This document shows positions 42,530 through 53,950 of a DNA stretch of 64,000 bases, piece after piece. The notes under the pieces were generated by a model. The model searched no databases, was not told the DNA's origin, and saw nothing but the letters and a program-made list of their open reading frames with translations. Source of the stretch: Auricularia sp. M13 (Eukaryota; Basidiomycota; Agaricomycetes; Auriculariales; Auriculariaceae); the NCBI GenBank assembly GCA_037042915.1, contig CM073202.1, forward strand, positions 310,001-374,000, read 5' to 3'. The translations under genes and the position numbers were made by a program. Every line of letters begins with the position of its first letter. The first letter of the stretch is position 1.

Positions 42530-43675
42530 TCAGCGATTCTTCCTCTCATCCGACATCCGCACGACATCCTCCCTCTCCTTCAACGTCCCGGCCTGCGCTT
42601 CGGCGAGCCTTGCCTCGCGCCGCATCCACAGGAGCGCGATGGCCGCGCCGGGGCTCACGAGCGGCGCGAGGACGAGGAAGCGCAGCACCTCGCGAACCGC
42701 ACCGCTCGTGGCGCCGTTCGCGGGCGGCGCCTCGCCTGCGCGGAGGAACGCCGCGCCGGCGAGGATGGCGGCGTAGCAGACGATGGACGTCCACTGCAGG
42801 AGGTGCACGCCCGCGGCGCTCAGCGGGAGCGCGCCTGGTGCCGGCGCGCGGAATGACGGCCACCAGTTCAGGAAGGCTGTGAGGGTGCGCGCGGCGGGTG
42901 GGAGTGCCGCGAGGAGGCGGAGGTGCTGGACGAAGGCGAGGAGGGCGAGCGCGCCGAAGCCGCATTGGAGGACTGCCAGGCCCGACTCGCGTTGAGCTTG
43001 AGCGGATTTGCTGTGGTGGAGCCAGCCCGTCTGCAGCGCCCACACGAAGAGCGGGAAGATCTGCCAGAGTGCGGTGACGGCGGCGCTGTGGAGCGCGAGC
43101 ATCAGCGCCGTGGGGAGGACGTAGCCGAGCAGCACACCGCCGACGGCCGCCTGCGCCTGCGCGCGGTCCATCGGGGGCGCCTTCCGAGTCTCATTCTTCC
43201 ATTGCGCCTGCCAGTGCAGCACGAGCGCCAGCCACGCGAGCGGCATCGTCGCGCCCGTCGTGGCGACCTGGAACGCCATGCCGACGGCGAGCGCGGCGCC
43301 CGCGCCCAGGCTGCCCGTCCTGGAGTACTCGACGACGTACGCCAGCACGCCGGGCGCGAGGCCGACGAGGAAGTGCGCGGCGTACGGCGAGCTGTGGAAG
43401 CCGGCGTGGAAGAGCGCGACGAGGTTGTGCAGCACGCTGTCCACGGCCGCGAGGCCCGTGTAGGCCGGCGGCGGCGTGTCCGCGGGCGTCGCGAGGAACT
43501 CGCGCACGCCCGAGGCGGAGGCGTGGTAGAGCACCGTGTAGAGCGCCGTGGCGAAGAGCGCGAGGAACGTCGCCACCGCGGCTGGCGGCGCGGGAGAATT
43601 ACAATGAGCGCGATCCTGCGTGAAACGGGTGTGGAAATGCTGACCTGCGCGCTGCTGCTGTGTGTTGCTGGTCAT
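42530..43675 (-). CDS. Multi-pass membrane prot. of unknown function (paralog 1)
   Basis: Two exons (43675-43645 and 43581-42530, intron 63 nt) give 360 residues. After a 10-residue polar start come about eight hydrophobic spans. Landmarks shared with the paralog at 50017-51131 are ALYTVLYHA, AQAQAAVGGVLLGYVLPT and LAPLVSPGAAIALLWMRRE near the C-terminus. There is no signal peptide beyond the first span and no transporter signature I can name. Proteins of this size and layout occur in fungal gene clusters, but I do not recognise a function. The intron sits at the same place in both paralogs. Confidence 0.75.
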   Translation of the reverse strand: MTSNTQQQRAGQHFHTRFTQDRAHCNSPAPPAAVATFLALFATALYTVLYHASASGVREFLATPADTPPPAYTGLAAVDSVLHNLVALFHAGFHSSPYAAHFLVGLAPGVLAYVVEYSRTGSLGAGAALAVGMAFQVATTGATMPLAWLALVLHWQAQWKNETRKAPPMDRAQAQAAVGGVLLGYVLPTALMLALHSAAVTALWQIFPLFVWALQTGWLHHSKSAQAQRESGLAVLQCGFGALALLAFVQHLRLLAALPPAARTLTAFLNWWPSFRAPAPGALPLSAAGVHLLQWTSIVCYAAILAGAAFLRAGEAPPANGATSGAVREVLRFLVLAPLVSPGAAIALLWMRREARLAEAQAGTLKEREDVVRMSDERKNR

Positions 43676-44614
43676 GGTCGCGTCGAATAGCGAGGGAATA
43701 TGCAAACGTGTTGTGAGATCTGAGTCTTGCCTCGTACACTTTATACAGCAGGCCGGGCGCCGCGCTGAGTTTGTGACAGCACCGGTATTGTGCAATCATG
43801 ATCAGGAGAGTGGGACCTTCGCGCTCGTAAGTGCCAGAACATTCCTGAAGCCGTATTTCATCCAAACATAGCGCACCACGGCATCTTCCGATACAGATTT
43901 CAAGTTTCCTCAATAGGTTGCTCGTTCAAAATCCATGTTGTTTCTTCGGAGAACGATGTAGACAAGAGCCTTGAATATGCATTTTTTGAGAGTTTGGGCC
44001 GGACGTTCCAGAACGTTCCAACTTCCAAGTCCGCCGCTGTCCGGCGATATCTTTTTTTTTCTTTTTACCCCATGTCGACTCTCTCAGTATTGGAAACCTC
44101 CTGACGATGTTGTTTCCCCATACGCTGCTTGACTCCTCCGTGACACCGGTGCAATTTTCTACCTTTGCGCCCAGTGCCTTGTTCCCAAAACCCACTTGCC
44201 GGAAAGCTCAGAAGACTATCTTCCAGAGTCCGTACAGCACGATCATGATGCATACCTGCTCTTTGGTGCATCCTTTCACTGGCGCGGATGGTACTCGAGC
44301 GCTGGCTAACAATGTGGATCCTCTCAGCATGCTGAGCGATTCTGGGGCGCTCTGGCTCCGACTGACTGAATGGTGCACAGATAGAGAAGCTAGTAGTAGT
44401 ATGAAGTCCACCCGTAAGGCACCCGGACTGCTGTTCTTTTACGGCTCAATCGGGCCGCAGGACAGTCCAGTGTTGCTTCATAATGTGGGTGCGGAGCTGC
44501 GGCTTCCCCGAGTCGCTCATCTCGTCGCTTTATAGTGTGCGACATGGGCTCTAAAGTATGTGCCGCAGCCTTAGTTTGGTTACCTGAACTTTGCTCTAAT
44601 CTTGTCAGTCTCAG
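43676..44614. other. Intergenic stretch, no gene
   Basis: Divergent promoters of the membrane protein (minus) and the F-box gene (plus); nothing else supported. Confidence 0.5.
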
Positions 44615-46263
44615 ATGAGCAAGCACGGTCTTCGAGGTCTGCGTTCCATGGTACAGCGGAGCTACGGTCGAAAGCGCAAAGTAAGCATCCACAATGCCTA
44701 GAATTTGATGACTTGGATCAGAAAAGCTGAGCCTAGTAGGACGCGGAGACGCTGTTCGGGCTACCGGGTGAGATATGGTCGTCCATTTGGAAGGCCCTTC
44801 CCATCCCGGGTCTTGTCGCGGTGACACATGTGTGTCACACTTGGCGGACACTGGCATTGGGAGACCCTACTGTCTGGCCCACAAACCTGGACTTTCGAAT
44901 TCCAAACGCTTGGAGGGCACCGGAACATCCTAGTGTCTGGCCCACGACCCCGGACTACCGATTGCGAATTTATAACGGCGGCGGGCGCAACGCTAATCCC
45001 CCCTGCACTGTCTGTGCTGCTTGTCCCGAGCCGCACAATTCCAGGACTACCGCCGGGTACAATTGGGATCTTCTGCGCGCTGTTCTCCTGCGCAGCTCAC
45101 CTCAGCCGTTGACCCTCGCCATTGATGTCTGCCCGGACCACATCCAAACTCCACTCTCACAGCTACTTATGGATGTGGCAGACCGGCTGGTGTCGCTATG
45201 TGTCCGTGGTGCTGGCAATCTTATGGGAAACGTACTCCCTGCCCTCCATCTTGCCCCTGTTCTGCGCAGTCTGTCGCTGGTCGGGAGTTACATGCCTGAG
45301 ATTCTGCAACTTCCTTCTGATGTTCACCTCCCGGCGCTCGAGGAGCTGAACCTGGACCTCCCTCCAGGCCTTTTTTGGCCACCCCCTGCTAGTTCCACAG
45401 TGGTGCAGCCCCACCGCCTTTATTCGAAACTACGCTCCGCCTCCATCGTGGTTACAAACTTCCCGGATATCCTCAGTATTCTGGATGTTTGCCCCGGCAT
45501 TCGAGAATTGACGGTGGCAAACATCGGCGGCGCGTTTCGCTGGGCCGAGGTCGTCAAGCCTCAAGGACACTTCCCTGCGGCGTTAACTATCGGTGCCTCG
45601 GTCGGCCCAACGTTCTTCCAAGTCATGGCGGCCTTGCAGGACGACTACTTCCCCGACGTGACAGTGCACTACGGCATGAGATCAATAGTCGCACACATAG
45701 ACATGATACCCTTCTTCTGCGCTCTCCGCGGCACCACGACTCTCTCGATCACCAGAGTTGCCGGTACAGAAGAAAGTATCCTGCTTGCGGCTCAGGCGGA
45801 GAATGGGCTTCGCCGAGCTACTATCACCCGATACACCTGTCTCACGATGATGCACGGAATGACGCCCATCGATGTGTACATCCCGCACAGCACCATAGTT
45901 GCAGCGACGGTAGACCTGCCACTGTGGCCGCAGCTCACCGGCGGAATCAGCCTTCTTGGACCTCCTGCCCACTTCCCCCTCCTTGCCCGGCTGACAATCG
46001 TTCTCTGCCCTGCTGATGGCCTAAATCAACGTTTTCAGCCCGCACACGCGACCACGTCGTTTGCGTTCCCTGCAATGACCACTCTTCGCGTGGAGGGCCT
46101 CGACACGCCCGCTGGCCTCGCGATCTTCTCTACTCAGTGGCTGGCGAACTTTGTCGCGCGTCTCGGGCTCACTCGTTACTTGGAGAAGATTGTGCTCCCA
46201 CGGTGCTCACCACAGACGCTGGACGTTATTCGAAGCCTGGGTCTCGCCCATAGTGTCGAGTGA
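44615..46263 (+). CDS. F-box protein 1
   Basis: Two exons (44615-44680 and 44740-46263, intron 59 nt) give 529 residues. A short basic N-terminus (MSKHGLRGLRSMVQRSYGRKRK, written as MSKHGLRGLRSM then VQRSYGRKRK) leads into the F-box: LFGLPGEIWSSIWKALPI, then VAVTHVCHTWRTLALGDP, with the usual Leu-Pro start and the C-x2-W of basidiomycete F-boxes. The rest is a leucine-containing repeat-like fold, typical of the large F-box families of mushrooms. Such proteins link substrates to SCF ubiquitin ligases through Skp1. The exon-1 join is needed to complete the F-box. Confidence 0.8.
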
Positions 46264-46403
46264 TAACCTCCGGCTCAGCTGCACCTCACTGTGACCAACG
46301 CGATGCTTGTATACAATCCACAATGTACAATGTCTACTTCTTGATGAATGCACATGTAAATTACGTTGACGGCTCGGAAACACAGCGCCTCCTTGCGCAA
46401 GGC

Positions 46404-46720
46404 GTGTCCATATAGAAAGTCAATGTCCGCACCTCAGCGCATTTCCTCTCGCCCAAGGCAAATGGCGTTGTCCCCGGACGCAGTTTCCTCGTCGATTTTC
46501 TGTTTATCGAGCCGTGTCTCGTGCCTGCGCAACGAGAGCGCGAAAAGCGTGCTGAGGCTCACGAAGGGCGCGAGCAAAAGGAACCCGCACACCTCACTAT
46601 GAAATCAATGACTATTGTAGTAGATAAGACGATGTCGGAATCCCACTGCGGCACTGGCAGATGCACCGCGGTGGTGGCAGCACCGTTACTCGCGCAGCAG
46701 CAATAACGGCACGAACACCC
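46404..46720 (-). pseudogene. Broken third copy of the multi-pass membrane protein
   Basis: On the minus strand TAVHLPVPQWDSDIVL and then, in another frame, VCGFLLLAPFVSLSTLFALS followed by RRHETRLDKQ match the ends of the paralogs at 42.5 and 50.0 kb (for example HTAVAHLLKWDSIIFY and LLAPIVSPGAVIALCWMRRE). The two pieces are in different frames and no full-length frame exists. Weak similarity (FWTNETPVVCWAP) continues beyond the MITE near 47,470-47,520, so the copy was probably longer and is now interrupted. Confidence 0.7.
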
Positions 46721-46937
46721 CGCCGGCCTCGCGATCCGGACACCGCGTCTTCCCCTCGTCCGACCGTTGTTGCTCGAGGTGCCGGCTTTGGGGAGTTGTT
46801 TCTCACGCTACAGCCTCAAGATCGCTATAACCGCGCGCCTTATCAAGAGACCTATGTACCACATGTCAAACTTTTGACCCGCGGCGCTATCTCTTGCAAA
46901 GCTGACGGTGCGGCAGACGCCCTGCCCTGGCTGGCTA

Positions 46938-47445
46938 AACTCGGGTAGGATGCTGTGGAAAAGGGTTAAGTTAAAAACATTGTTTTTAACAGGCTGTTTA
47001 AAACACGTTTTAAACACCCGGCGGCCGCTGGAAACATGTTTTTAACTCAGTATGTACATATCATTAAGCTGGGATGCTGCATGAGACCACTCAATGTGCG
47101 GTCTAATACATGTTTTCCCACATGTTTTGACTTCATTCAGTCTTCCAACACCATCTGTGATTACTCAGCAGCTGGATACACGTCAGACTGGGGGTGAGGG
47201 GTGAGATTTAGCCACGGACACTGAGAGTGGCATTTCAAACCGTCAACTATCACTTTCTGCACACTGTGTGGTCGAAAAATCGCAGCTGGATAACACAGAC
47301 AGTCTCAGCTTCCAGCTGCTGATCATACTGTCTATATATAGCACATATGTTGTTAACACTGTTAAAAACAGCCTGTTTAAAACACATTGTGTTTTAAACT
47401 CGTTAAAAAGTCCTGGTGACTTTTTAACAGCATCCTAAACTCGGG
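46938..47445. repeat. 8-bp target-site duplication AACTCGGG flanking the hAT MITE
   Basis: AACTCGGG at 46938-46945 and again at 47438-47445, directly abutting the inverted repeats. Confidence 0.92.
46946..47437. mobile_element. 492-bp hAT-type MITE
   Basis: Perfect 11-bp terminal inverted repeats TAGGATGCTGT (left) and ACAGCATCCTA (right) are enclosed by an 8-bp direct duplication, the hAT signature. Sub-terminal blocks rich in TTTAAAACAC and GTTTTTAAC recur near both ends, in strong A/T contrast to the host DNA. There is no coding capacity. The intact duplication and repeats suggest a recent insertion. Confidence 0.92.
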
Positions 47446-47706
47446 CCGACTTGGACCTCCATGGCGCCCAGCACACCACGGGCGTCTCGTTTGTCCAAAA
47501 TGCATTTGTCTTCAGGTAGAGCAATTGAGCTAGGAATACCGTCGCACGTTGTGCGCGGTAAGTATCTGGAAGTCGCAGGAAGAAAGATGTGGGTCGGACT
47601 TTACACACATTGCATCCGTCGCGGCTTCGTGTCCTAATACCGCCACTACACCGAGCGCTGTGGCTGCCTCCGATGTCTGGTCCCGCTGTTGTTATCATAC
47701 TCTACC

Positions 47707-49906
47707 ATGAAGGACGAGTACGCCGTCACCGTTGCTGCAGCCGACGACCCGCCGAGCCCAGCCGTCGACGTCTTCCTCTCCCAAGACGAGGTCGACATGG
47801 ACCGCCTAGGCAAAGCACAACAATTCAAGCGCACCTTCACCTTCCTGGCGACCTTTGCCTTTGTCTCGATCTACATGGGGATTTGGGAATTCGCCATTGT
47901 CTCGATGTCGCCCTCCATCGCACCCACGGGCTACGGCGGCTTCTTCTGGACCTTTATCACCTCCGTTTTGTGCTACTCTACCATTGTTCTATCTCTCGCG
48001 GAAATTTCCAGCATGAGCCCCACAGCGGGCGGGCAGTACCACTGGGTATCCGAGTTTGCGCCAACACAATGGCAGAAGCACGCGAGCTACGCCGCGGGCT
48101 GGATGGCGAGCCTGGGTTGGATCGCCAGCCTTGCGGGCAGCGTGTATGTGTGCGCCGACTTGGTGCGCGTGTGCGTCAGCGTTACGCACCCGGGGCTCGT
48201 TTTCACCAGCTGGCAGCTGTTCCTGGTACTTCTCGCGCTCTTTGTCCTGACAATTGTGTTGAATACGCTGGGAACCAAAGTGCTGCCAATGCTGGAGGTC
48301 GTCAGCCTGGTCGGGCATTCTGTGGGCTTTGTGGTGTTCGTTGGTGTGTTCTGGGCCATGTGTAGGCCGTTGAATACGGGAAGGGAGGTCTTCTTGGACT
48401 TCCAGAATAATAGCGGTTGGAGCAATTTCGGCACGGCGTGTCTGCTTAACCAGGTTTCTATTATTTGGTCGCTGTTGGGCTCGGATTCCATTGTTCACAT
48501 CGGTAAGTCTCTTCACGACCCGCTACAGAATTCAGAATGGCTCGAGGTGACAATCCGCCGCAGCCGAGGAAACGCGCGATGCTTCCTTGACCGTCCCGCG
48601 AGCAATGTGGTGGTCCTACGTGTTCAACGTCTGCATGGGCTTTGTGATGGTTGTCACAATGCTCTACGCCATTGGACCAGTCAACTCCATCCTCGACGCA
48701 GATCTACCCTACCTCAACCTTTTCTCTGCCACAGGAAGCGTCGGTGTCGCTCTGTTCCTGGCAATCGTACTCTTTGTCCTCATCTATGCCGGAAACGTCA
48801 CCGCGCTTGCCGCGACGTCGCGCGAGGTATGGGCGTTTGCAAGAGACCGCGGCTTCCCGTTTTCCGCATGGATCTCACGTGTACGTGTTGCACTAACCTA
48901 CCTTTGTTTTTCCTGCAAGTCTGAGCCGCTTACGCACACGGGCAGATGAACCACAAATATGACATGCTGATGATGATGAATCGGTGTATTATACCCGTCG
49001 CAAGCTGCCTAAACGGCGCTAAGACACGGGGCCCGTGACTGGGCAAGTACATGAGTGGAGACAGGGAACGGGGGAAAAAGGGAAAAGGGGGGGGAGAAGG
49101 AAGAATGGGGGTCGAAAGCCGAGTGCCGTCATGCAGAGTCCAATGTGCGTACTAGGGACCGATCCACAGGGTGTCAGGGTCACAGGTGGGGGTTGGGTGA
49201 GTGTATACAGTGGTCAGAGACATGCGTATTTAAAGTGGCCGTTTGTGTGGAGAAGACCGTACGTTCCATGCAGGTTGTCGGGGCCGGGGTCGTCGTGCCA
49301 GGTCTGGTGACTACTGTGCGGGCGGCGCGCCGCAGGCGCGCCGCTACTCCTGGCTATGGTTGTCCAGAGCGGCGGGCCGCTCAAACGCGCCGCTCTGACG
49401 GATGAATTTGGCCACCGCAGCGATCCCCTCGCGCGTGCCACAAATATGACATGCCCTTCAACGCAATCTACCTCTCCTCCTTCCTCGCGCTCCTCCTCTG
49501 CCTCGTCGCCCTCGGCTCAGACACCGCATTCAACATCATAATCTCCGTCTCCCTCCTCGCGCTCATGTCGACCTACATGCTCTCCATCGGCTGCGTCCTC
49601 CTGCAGCGTATCCAGTGTCGCCCGCTGCCCCCCGCGCGCTGGAGTCTCGGGCGCCTCGGCTTGCCCATTAATGCGTTTGCCGTGGCGTACTCTGCGTTCG
49701 TCGTCGTGCTCAGCTGCATGCCGTATTCCAATCCCACCACAGCTGTCGTTGACGCTAATTGGGCGCCGGCGATTTGGGTGGCGGTCATTGTGATTAGTGT
49801 GGTTGCGTATGTCTGCCATGGGAGGAGGAGGTTCACGCCGCCGGTTATGTTTGTGCAGGGGCGGAGGCCGCTTGGACTTGGAGAACGATTGCAGAGAGTT
49901 TCATGA
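47707..49906 (+). CDS. Amino-acid/GABA-choline-type permease (APC superfamily), interrupted by a retroposon
   Basis: Exons 47707-48502 and 48564-48880 are clear; the last coding part resumes by 49421-49906. The protein has about twelve membrane spans. Landmarks are SLAEISSMSPTAGGQYHWVS, HIAEETRDASLTVPRAMWW, and the substrate-path segment ALAATSREVWAFARDRGFPF, all typical of the fungal GABA/choline permease group (Uga4/Hnm1). The exon that began MNHKYDMP at 48946 is split by a 470-bp insertion after ATGC. If the donor at 48881 is joined to an acceptor inside the insertion (49420), the frame stays open and the protein is 532 residues, with RSPRACHKYDM replacing MNHKYDM. Without that splice the gene is broken. 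Confidence 0.75.
48951..48967 (+). repeat. Left copy of a 17-bp target-site duplication
   Basis: CCACAAATATGACATGC, repeated exactly at 49438-49454. Confidence 0.92.
48968..49437 (-). mobile_element. 470-bp non-LTR retroposon (SINE or 5'-truncated LINE)
   Basis: The insert lies between exact 17-bp direct repeats, a length typical of target-primed reverse transcription. The left edge begins TGATGATGATGA; on the minus strand the element thus ends in (TCA)n, a simple-repeat tail like those of many non-LTR elements. Its 5' part (minus) holds two GC-rich hairpins (GCGGCGCGCC/GGCGCGCCGC at 49321-49343; AGAGCGGCG/CGCCGCTCT). A polypurine run lies at 49067-49110. No second copy is seen in the window. 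Confidence 0.75.
49438..49454 (+). repeat. Right copy of the 17-bp target-site duplication
   Basis: CCACAAATATGACATGC; the permease frame continues directly after it with CCC TTC AAC. Confidence 0.92.
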
Positions 49907-50016
49907 TAAATGAAAGTCAGTCTCTGAGCTAGCTAACGTCTGACTCGTTGTATTCGTACATGTGCACATCCGTCGTCGTACGCCTAGTATCACCAAGTTG
50001 CAGAGTCTCACCCCAG

Positions 50017-51131
50017 TCAAGTCTTCTTCTTCTCATGCAGAACATCCTCGGAATGGTGAGCTTGCACAAGCCTCTCCTCGCGACGCATCCAACAAAGCGC
50101 AATGACAGCACCCGGACTTACGATAGGCGCGAGCAACGTCAATGCGAGCGCCTCGCCGATCGGTTGGCCGACTGGGAGAAGCACCGAGGCGGCAAACATG
50201 CACGTGTAGAATATAATTGAGTCCCACTTCAGCAGGTGCGCCACGGCGGTGTGCAGCGTGACGTCGGACTTGTCGGGCACGCCGAGCGATGGCCACCACT
50301 CGCAAAACGCCGCTAACGACAGGTGTTCAGATTGGGAGAGGACTAGTAGATGCTGCGCTCCGCACAGCAGGGCGAGCAGTGCGAAGCCGGCGCGCAGGAC
50401 CGGCAAACCCGATGCCGATCCATTCGCAGCTGAGTAGCGATCACCCAGCAGGAGCCAGAAGTTCTGGATAGCCCATATGTAGACCGAGAAGAACTGCCAT
50501 GCGGCTATTATGCGCGCGTCCCGCATGCCGACCGCAAGCGTGGCGAGGAGGACGTAGCCGAGCAGCACGCCTCCGACGGCCGCCTGCGCCTGCACGCGGC
50601 GCATCGGCATCGGGAGAGGCGTCTTTGTGCCGTACCCGGGTGTAGATGAGGAATGGTGGAAGATTATAACGAGCCATGCAGGCGGTACAGCGAACGCTGC
50701 GCTACCTACTTGCAGTGCGAGCCCCGTGAGGAGTGCACCGCCCGTCCCGAGCGCGCTGTCCCTAGAGAACTCAACGAGAAACGCCAGCACGCCCGGTGAA
50801 AAGCCTATGATAAAGTGCGTTGTGTAGGCAATGTTCTGCTGCGAGAGGCCTGCGTCGAAGAACGCCACTAGCTGGCAGAGAAGGACGTCGAGAGGCGCGA
50901 GGCTAGTATACCGCTGCTGCGAATCCGAGGTGTAGGACGGTGGACTGGGGCAGGCGTCTTTAATCAGCACCGAGTATCCACCGGATGCGTATGCGTGGTA
51001 GAGGACTGTGTACAAGCTAATGGCGGACAGGGCGAGGAATATGACAATAACGGCAGCAGCTAGAAGAAAACGTGAGTACTGCTATTCAGTGATGTATGCC
51101 GTGAATCATCGAGACATTTACCCTTCATCAT
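50017..51131 (-). CDS. Multi-pass membrane protein of unknown function (paralog 2)
   Basis: Two exons (51131-51122, coding only MMK plus one base, and 51059-50017; intron 62 nt) give 350 residues. It starts with a hydrophobic span (AAAVIVIFLALSAISLYTVL), then YHAYASGG, HFIIGFSPGVLAFLVEFSR, AQAAVGGVLLGYVLLATLA and LLAPIVSPGAVIALCWMRRE. The layout of about eight spans and the short first exon match paralog 1 at 42.5-43.7 kb. Function is unknown. The very short first exon rests on exact frame closure and on the intron position shared with paralog 1. Confidence 0.75.
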
Positions 51132-52690
51132 TCCGGTTGCGTGAGCGTATCAAGCAGGACAAGCTTGGTTTCGGATGCAGACGGTTTTCATGGTGCGAAA
51201 CCGGCGGTGTCGGTTGGCGGGGTTTGAAGTCGAGTCTGACGTCGGAGCCAAGCTTGTTGTTCTCCTCTTGCGTCCACCATGGCCAGCCTGCAGTCAGCGC
51301 GGGTCCTTACGCGCCACAGCCGTTTAGCTCTGATATTATCTACAGAAAGAGTACTCGCCGAGGTTCGATGCACGAACCATACATCTGGCTTCCGTGGGCC
51401 GAAGGCTCAAGAACCAAGCATTTTGACGCTGCTGTGACGCTTGAACAGCTCGTCATGTCTGGCCTGGCTATCAGCATGATGCAGCCCTCGCGGTTGTCCG
51501 TCTGGCTTTTTCTGACTCTGCATTTGATTCTTCTGCAGATGTGTTGGCGCACTGCGGCCACACTTACGCTCACGGCGTCTGACCGCCGTCAGTATGCTGC
51601 ATCCATCTACTAGCCTTTATGTCACGGTATCCACTCGGGTGCGGTGCTTTCTGAACCTCGCCGCTGCGAAATGCCCATTGCAGCTTCAACACTTCATGAC
51701 CTTGCGCGGCTAGGCCACCTAATAACTCATTCGACGGTGCAATCAGCTCCGACTTGTAGAGCATGTGCTATTACTGGGCTCGCCGACGCACTCATTTGCT
51801 TTCCTGGCCAGGAATGGATCACCCTGCATACGGAATAGACTATATGGCTTCTTCTTCTGCTACACGAGGACAAAAAGGCTTGCCAGTGACGGCTCGCGTC
51901 GCTACTGCTATGTATTGTGGTCTAGTCGGTCAGAAGTTTCCCTGGCTTCACCAGAGCACCTACTAGTGTGCCCCTTCCCAGCCGTAGACTCTCATTCGTC
52001 CTACGTCTTGGCTGCAACACTTCGAGATCATGAAGGGGATTTTATGCCCAAAGTTTTGCGGCTGGCATATCTGGGGTGTGTCGCAGGGCGAATTCGGAAC
52101 ACTGGTGCAGGAAATACAGATACAGGTACGGGTTGCATTGATTGCGTGCCAGATGTTGACTACTCGGGAGAGTCACACCATAGAAAGTTCACAACATTTT
52201 CTATCACCGGCCGTTTGCGACTACGGTCACCGCCACAGCACGACGTCGGACAAACCCAATGCTCGCTGCACGCCTAAAGTTTGCTTCCGGCGCTGACAGG
52301 TTACACCCTCGTAGTAATCACATCAGGGGCACGAGACTGCCGCCTTGTCCACTACCTCAACATTAGGGACGCCTGCATTGTCTCAGCCTCTTTGCTCGTC
52401 GTACTCCGTCCACCACCAGCCTCACTGTCGCCCCCGGCACTACACTTCCCTACCCATCCGAAGAGGCTTTCATACGGCGCGGATGATTTCGACCACTGAG
52501 CTGAGCCCATTTCGGTGGCAGTCGGCCCTCACGGTGCAGGATAAATACGATGCGAAGGCCTCGTTGGACACCGTCCTCGTCTTCTACTCCCTCGGCTCCC
52601 CAGCACTGTGGGAACCATTGGGTGGCACCAAACAGCGCACAGCAGTCCCCTTCAAGTGTCGTTCTGTTGCCAAATTAGACATGCCGCTGT
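51132..52690. other. Gene-poor stretch
   Basis: 1.5 kb with only unsupported frames, including a 201-codon plus-strand frame at 51008-51613 with no family resemblance. It must contain the 5' exon(s) of F-box gene 2, which I could not place. Confidence 0.4.
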
Positions 52691-52787
52691 TTGTCGGCGA
52701 CCTTTGTTGGTACGAAGTCTACCTCGACTCCTTTGTCCGCTCCATCCTATCGTGCTCAGCTAACGCTCGATTGCAGCCTGTGCAACG

Positions 52788-53950
52788 CTCTGACGCGGTT
52801 CTTTGCGCGAATTTCCAACATTGCAATCCCGATTCCAGGGCGCCAGAGACCCGCACCACGAACAGCATCAGGACCTATAACCTACCCGATCTTCCCCGCC
52901 GAAATATGGGCAGCGATTGCCGCCCACCTGTACAATCCGGCGGACCTCTCCGCGCTCTCGCAGACATGCCGGGCGCTGCGCTATACGGGACAGGCTAGGC
53001 TGTTTGCCCGAGTGGATCTGCTGGACATGCGCGACCTTGGCAACGTGATGACGACGCTGCAGCGGGACTGCAGCGCGCAGGGCCCACTAGGCCACTACGT
53101 GCGACGGCTGCGTGTGATGCTCGACCCCGAGGGCACTCTCGAGCCCCCGAACCTCCGCGAGTCCGCCGAGGCTCTGCGCATCATCCTGGTGCACTGTACG
53201 AATCTGCGCGTGCTCTCTCTGCCGCACTGGACGCGTCGTTTCTCTCTTTCGGGTGGGGAGCTCGGTGTGAAGTGGGATATGTTGCGGTCGCTAGAGGTGC
53301 GCGCGGATGATGAATATGGCATCGAGGGACCGTGGTTCATGCCCCTTCTGAGGGCGTCACCCGGTCTGCGCGAGTTGCGTGTGTGGGGAACTTGCGCGCT
53401 GCCTTCTGGTGTCGCTGAGAGGCTGGAGGCTTTCACTGGCGATCTTCCCTCTGCCGCCGCTGTCATTCCTGGACGACCAATCCGGGCTATTCATCTCGTT
53501 GGCGCTGTCGACGTCGATCAAGTTGCGTTCCAGCTTCACGTTGATTCCGCGGACGAGCACCCAGTTCTTGAGCTGTTCATGAGACCGACCAGTAATCAAC
53601 CGAACGAATATCTGCGAGTACTGAGGGATGGATTCCCTTGCTTGCGAAAACTGACTCTGCTGGGGGTGCCGCGACAATTCATTGATGAGGTGTGTTTTCG
53701 TCGTGCGGCCCATTCCTCCAGTGACTCATCTCGTCAGGTCATCCGTGGCGCTTCTGACTTGCCAAAATGGCCGAGCCTTCGCGAACTGGTCTTGAACTGC
53801 GACGACGAAGAGGGCATCGAATTGGACGAGCCGGCGCTCGTGCACTGTTTACGGCGCGACCACCCGCAGCTGCAGAGCGTCCTCCTCCGTAACAAATTCT
53901 CGTATGATTTATGCTGTAAGCACGCTTTCAAAGTCATGTTGCATGAGTAA
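52788..53950 (+). CDS. F-box protein 2 (5' end not placed)
   Basis: A CAG acceptor at about 52787 opens a frame with IPGRQRPAPRT and then the F-box core ITYPIFPAEIWAAIAAHLYN, followed by PADLSALSQTCRALRYTGQA and RLFARVDL. The rest is Leu-rich and repeat-like (SPGLRELRVWG; CLRKLTLLGV; SLRELVLNC). A 48-nt segment at 53690-53737 has intron-like ends (GTGTGT...CAG) but is also open in frame, so it may be an alternatively retained intron. No in-frame ATG precedes the F-box, so at least one upstream exon is missing from this model. Expected role: substrate receptor of an SCF ubiquitin ligase. Confidence 0.7.

Noticed and set aside
51008-51613. A 201-codon plus-strand frame
   Set aside because: It begins inside the antisense of the membrane-protein gene and has no family resemblance.
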